Shown piece after piece: positions 59,901 to 64,000 of a stretch of 64,000 bases of DNA; positions within the stretch are counted from its first letter, which is position 1; each line of letters starts with the position of its first letter. A model generated the notes under the pieces. The model made no database searches, was not told the DNA's origin, and worked only from the letters and a program-made list of their open reading frames with translations. Source of the DNA: Serilophus lunatus (Eukaryota; Chordata; Aves; Passeriformes; Eurylaimidae); assembly GCA_013399895.1 (NCBI GenBank), contig VXBA01001255.1:3206692-3270691 (forward strand), in the 5' to 3' direction. The translations under genes and the position numbers were made by a program.

Positions 59901-61958
59901 TTTGCAGGATTAAGATCCTGACTTTGCTTTTTCAAATTTACGGGTGATTATTGTATAAACTTCTGCAGTTCCTCTCAGGGATGGAAATGCTTTTCAGATC
60001 CTCATGGCATAGTACTACAGGTAAAAGCAACAGCTCTTCAGAGAAATGCCTAGTTGAAGTAGCTGAAGGCTTAAGTCTTGTTCAGGCTTCTTCCAACACT
60101 GTTACCCATTCTGTGTCATCTCTACGTACTTGAGATATATTTCCCTCCTCACAAATTGTAGGACGTATTTTCCAGACTGAGAGTAAAATTATAGCTCAAA
60201 ATATACAATGGGAATCTCTTAAGTAAAATTTAGTTCAAATTTAAAGTTTTCAATTTGGTGTTACACTTTAGAAGGATTGTTTTGATATGAAGAACCAAGG
60301 ATAACTCCTATAAAATAAATCAGCGAACATATGCCAAGCATGGCCCTATGGTGAGCGCGCTTGAGGAAGAATTTGTCAGTGGTCTGCCAAATTAGGTCAG
60401 ACCTGATCCCAAAACATCACTGAAAACCATAGATAAGTTTTTACTGATAGCAGAGGATTTCTAAGCAAACCATTTGACAGGTAGCTGAGATTTGATAGAT
60501 ATGAATGCTGAGTGTTGCAGACCCTCAAAATACGACCAAAGGATTTAATGGCATAGAACAGCAAAAGAACTTGGCATGACCAATGGCTCCACAGCAGTTA
60601 GGAAAATTGGCTATGCAGTAAAAATAATACTGAAGAGTCAAAGAATGCACGTGAAGAAAGAGAAGAAACTCATATTTCAAAATATTGTGACAAAAAAATC
60701 TCAATAATTAAAAAAAAATAAAGCCTCAAACAACTCTTCAGGGAAGTATTTCAGTTTTTTGTTCATTTCCCAAAAATCAAGTCAACTTTTCATTTATTTT
60801 TCCTTTTGATCATCTTCTCTTTTCTTTCTCCTCTTCTTCTACCTTCTGCTTTTTTGGTGACCAAGGAAATATAGGGGGTGATAGAAGAAGAGAGTAAAAG
60901 CAAGAAACAAAAACAAAAAATCCAAACTGAAAAAAGTTCTAAACATTTCCAGGCATTCTGAGCACATTCCATGTGTGTTGCAAAGGAAATTACTTCAGAG
61001 TGCATGTTGGGCTTTTCTCCCTTTAGTTTTGAACCCCAGTGGAAGCAGGGCATGCAGAACCCTTGCACGAGTTAGTGGGGACACTTAGAGTGGGGCTCAA
61101 TGGGAGGTGGGAAGAGCTTCAGTTACAACCACCATGGGCACAAAAAGTGCGTAAGATCTGCATAGATAAGGATTCATACTCGGAAAATACTTCACTTGGG
61201 TTTTTTTTTGTTTTTTTTTGTTTTATATGACAGCTGATCAAATGAAGATATAACTCCTGCCCTACAAATTAAGTATCCTTAATATTTTTATTCTGTAGTA
61301 GATACAGTATCCTTTCAGCTCCGAAAAGTCAGTGCTTTCCCCTGGAAAACAAAATAAATGTTAAAAAACACGAGAGGATTGTGTTCAGCATGATCTACCC
61401 CTGTCCAAGGCTGGCAGTTTGGGTCTAGAGGGAAAAGTAGTTTTTGCTAACCGGTCTGAAATAGTTCCCAAGCACTGAAACATGAAATAGTAAAGGAAAT
61501 TTAAAACTGGATCTCTCTCTCCCTCTTGGCCTTTTCCCAACTGTTAGTGCTCCTCATTTATGGCTTTAAAATGGTAAAAGAGAGTTGTAAATGGAAGGCA
61601 AAATCAAACCAAAACAAACTTCTTAAAAACAAACTCAGATCCAAGAGATCACTTCTGCCCTCCGAATCTGGAAAATTCACACCTCATTGCCATCACCGGA
61701 GTTTCCGGACAAGGCCTATCCAAACTGGAAGAAAGTTATTTGAATTAAAAATTCAGCCATCCTCCTTCCTGTGCCTTCCTCCATCAGCTCCCTGAAGGGC
61801 ACACAGCAAGAAACCTCTTCGGCCTTGTAACGTTTGAAGTGAAACTTTTTGGGGAATACTGAAAGTCATTCATAGTCCCAGGGGCATGGTGATCCATTTT
61901 TTCCACCATCCCTTCTTTGTAGTTTGCTTTCCCCTATATACTTTTTTCCTTACTGCAG
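56931..61958. other. Intergenic DNA
   Basis: No coding exon, RNA gene or transposon was recognised. The longest open frame (57603-58088, 161 codons) is hydrophobic, AT-driven and unrecognised. A purine-rich run lies at 59740-59800. Confidence 0.6.
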
Positions 61959-62053
61959 CTTTTCTGATCATAGTATCACAGTGACTTTATCACCGCCACC
62001 TCCTCGTTGTGAACCAACCCATCCCTTGGAGGCAGAGAGCTATTGTGGAGGTG
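61959..62053 (+). other. Orphan exon-like segment
   Basis: A strong acceptor (tttttccttactgcag ending 61958) and a strong donor (GTG-GTAAGT, intron starting 62054) bracket 95 bases. One frame is open throughout: after one carried base it reads F-S-D-H-S-I-T-V-T-L-S-P-P-P-P-R-C-E-P-T, then HPLEAESYCGGG, with one base carried out. The base composition differs from the AT-rich flanks. I do not recognise the peptide. It does not match HABP2 as I know it. It could be an exon of an unannotated coding or long non-coding transcript, or a chance arrangement. Confidence 0.3.
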
Positions 62054-64000
62054 GTAAGTAATTTGTTTTGTTCAATGGATTTCTTGTTATGCATGCATGC
62101 AAAGCCACTTTTATCTCACATTTAAATTTGTGTTTTCCCTCTTATGATTGGTTTTGTGACATCAAAAAGCTTTCAGCATCTTCAAAAATCAAGAAGAACA
62201 AACTCTTAGAAAAATAAAATAAAAATGAAAAGAAATCCTTCTTAATACACCCAGCATTTCAGTGCAGCTTTAGAAAAGAAGAGATTCACATGGGATACTG
62301 GTTACTAACGACTATGGAAATAAGCCTGATTTTTTGATCTCTAGGCCCAAACATTATTCAGTTTTTTTTTTCCTTAGCCTCAAACAATGTCTTCAGATAG
62401 CCCAGGTAAAAGCAAGCCAGAAACAAAACAACATCATAGAGGAATTGCTTTATGCAGATACTTTCAGCTACGCTCTACAACTCACATCGTCTTTGAACCC
62501 TGTGTGATGAGAGAATGATTTGAGACTCCAGGGACAACTGCTGGATATGCTTTTACTTCAGCATATTGTAGTGAGACAGATATCTTTGGCTTAAGAAATG
62601 TGTTCAGCAATCTTCTGTATTTGGGGGATGTTTATTATTATTTCTGTCTCTCTAGTAACTTTTTGGACAATGTTGAGAGCTGAGGTCAAGGAGCAGACGC
62701 ACTGTATGCTTGAGGTTATGGAGAGTCTCTTTAACCTTTAAGAAAACGTTTTGTCTGTGCTTATTGGGAGGCTGAGAATAGGAGTGAGAAAGTCCAAGAC
62801 AAATCCTCCTACTCGAAATCAGGAGAAGTGGTTATAATTGTTGGCTGCTTTTTGGTGAAGGAGACATCCTTTGATTTTCAGTCACATGACTACTTTTCTA
62901 AGAATGCTTTTGTCTATTCACTTTTTTGGGAATTGGTTAGAATTTGCCCAAGTATCTATAATGTCATGAAATATTGAATTTCAATATAAGTGAACCGAAC
63001 ATAGTCCATGGACTCTGATATGCAGCACCCAGATGTTTATATTCAAATAACTCAAGGAGAAAAGCACTTGAATCACAGTCCACAGATTGTCTTTCTGAGG
63101 TTTTCTGAGAAACTGCATTATAAACTGTTTGAAACATTTATCTACAGTTCTATTTGTTTCTGTAAAATTCAGGTTCTTTTTAGAAGTGACTGAACAGCAA
63201 AGATTTTTTAAAATTTGATCCTCTATGACATTTCTCATTCAACACTCATGCTTTGATGAAGAGGTATGGACCATAGTGCAAGGGATCTTCTCTGAAGAAG
63301 CAAGGCACTGCAAGCAGCAGAGGCCCTACTGCCTCCCAGGCATCCTAGCTCTCCAAGTCATGGTGAATAAGTGATGCTGGCTGGGACATGTATACTTTTA
63401 ATAAAATGCTCTTTAGTGTGGAAAAAACCAGAAGCCCATCTTGCTGAAAAATTACAGTTATAAAGCTGGAATCACTTTATTGACCAAAAAAGAGCCCTTA
63501 GCAAAAAAAAATTTAAGCATGAGGGTGATCTTACATCTCACGCTGTAGAACAGACCTGGGATGCAAAGACAGCTATCCTACACTTCCAAAAAAGTCTTTT
63601 GCCTAGATTTTTCCTAGGACAGGGGATTTTCCTTGGCCTAACGTGGGAATTATTGCACTGTATTGCAGGAGCAGAGGACTCAGGTTCACAGGTGCTCATG
63701 TGAACCCCCACTACACACACATAGGGAATACATCTTTCAGCATTTGCCCCAACATGTTTATATTGGGATTCAAAAAATTGACAAGAAGCATTACACAGTG
63801 CAAAGCAGAGGTGTGACCTAAATTCTCTGTTGTGCACTATTCACCCCCCTTTTTTAAATTGCTCACCATAACGAAGGCAGATGCAGAAAAGAGAAATCTC
63901 TGCAATGAACAAAAACTTCATTGAGTGTAAAAGTCCACTGCAAGGATACTTGTTTTAAAGTGACTTGCAAGTTTTGGTATCCCACTTACCTAACCTGTGA
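62054..64000. other. Intergenic DNA to the right edge
   Basis: AT-rich sequence with no recognised exon, repeat family or RNA gene. The open frames at 62981-63238 and 63538-63837 (minus) have no recognisable content. Confidence 0.6.

Noticed and set aside
39623..64000. HABP2 exons, expected downstream of TCF7L2
   Set aside because: No EGF, kringle or trypsin-like exon sequence was recognised on either strand. The gene is probably beyond the window.

Overview
The window is vertebrate nuclear DNA, most likely from a bird. It holds the 3' two-thirds of one gene, TCF7L2 (TCF-4, the HMG-box effector of Wnt/beta-catenin signalling), on the + strand, followed by about 24 kb with no recognisable protein gene. 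The bird assignment is inferred from two CR1 LINE 3' ends of avian type, older turtle/crocodile-like CR1 relics, compact introns and low repeat content. I cannot name the species.

Left edge to 11.9 kb: a CpG-rich block fills roughly the first 1 kb. At 2024-2200 there is an in-frame stop, two in-frame ATGs, an open frame and a strong donor (GTGAGT at 2201). This splices in phase 0 to the next TCF7L2 exon. I read it as an alternative first exon from an internal promoter, giving a protein without the beta-catenin-binding domain. The exons for the canonical N-terminus are not in the window and must lie to the left.

11.9-39.6 kb: eleven coding segments, all phase-consistent, run from the proline-rich middle region through the HMG box, the basic nuclear localisation segment, the C-clamp and the CtBP-binding tail. 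The 3' UTR carries at least three AATAAA signals. Most of the gene's known splicing choices can be read directly: an LVPQ donor choice, an SFLSS acceptor choice, an optional 51-nt exon, two mutually exclusive 73-nt C-clamp exons, and a last exon that can be read in three frames. The last exon also has two extra upstream acceptors sharing a 14-nt repeat. They would restore the long C-terminal frame without a C-clamp exon.

Introns: largely free of transposons. Several AT-rich blocks dense in homeodomain-type TAAT cores and CTTTGAT (TCF/LEF) sites look like conserved regulatory DNA, but conservation cannot be tested here.

39.6-64 kb: intergenic. It holds two CR1 3' ends, two older CR1-like fragments, candidate regulatory blocks and one orphan exon-like segment at 61959-62053. 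I saw no tRNA, rRNA, CRISPR, phage or prokaryotic features.
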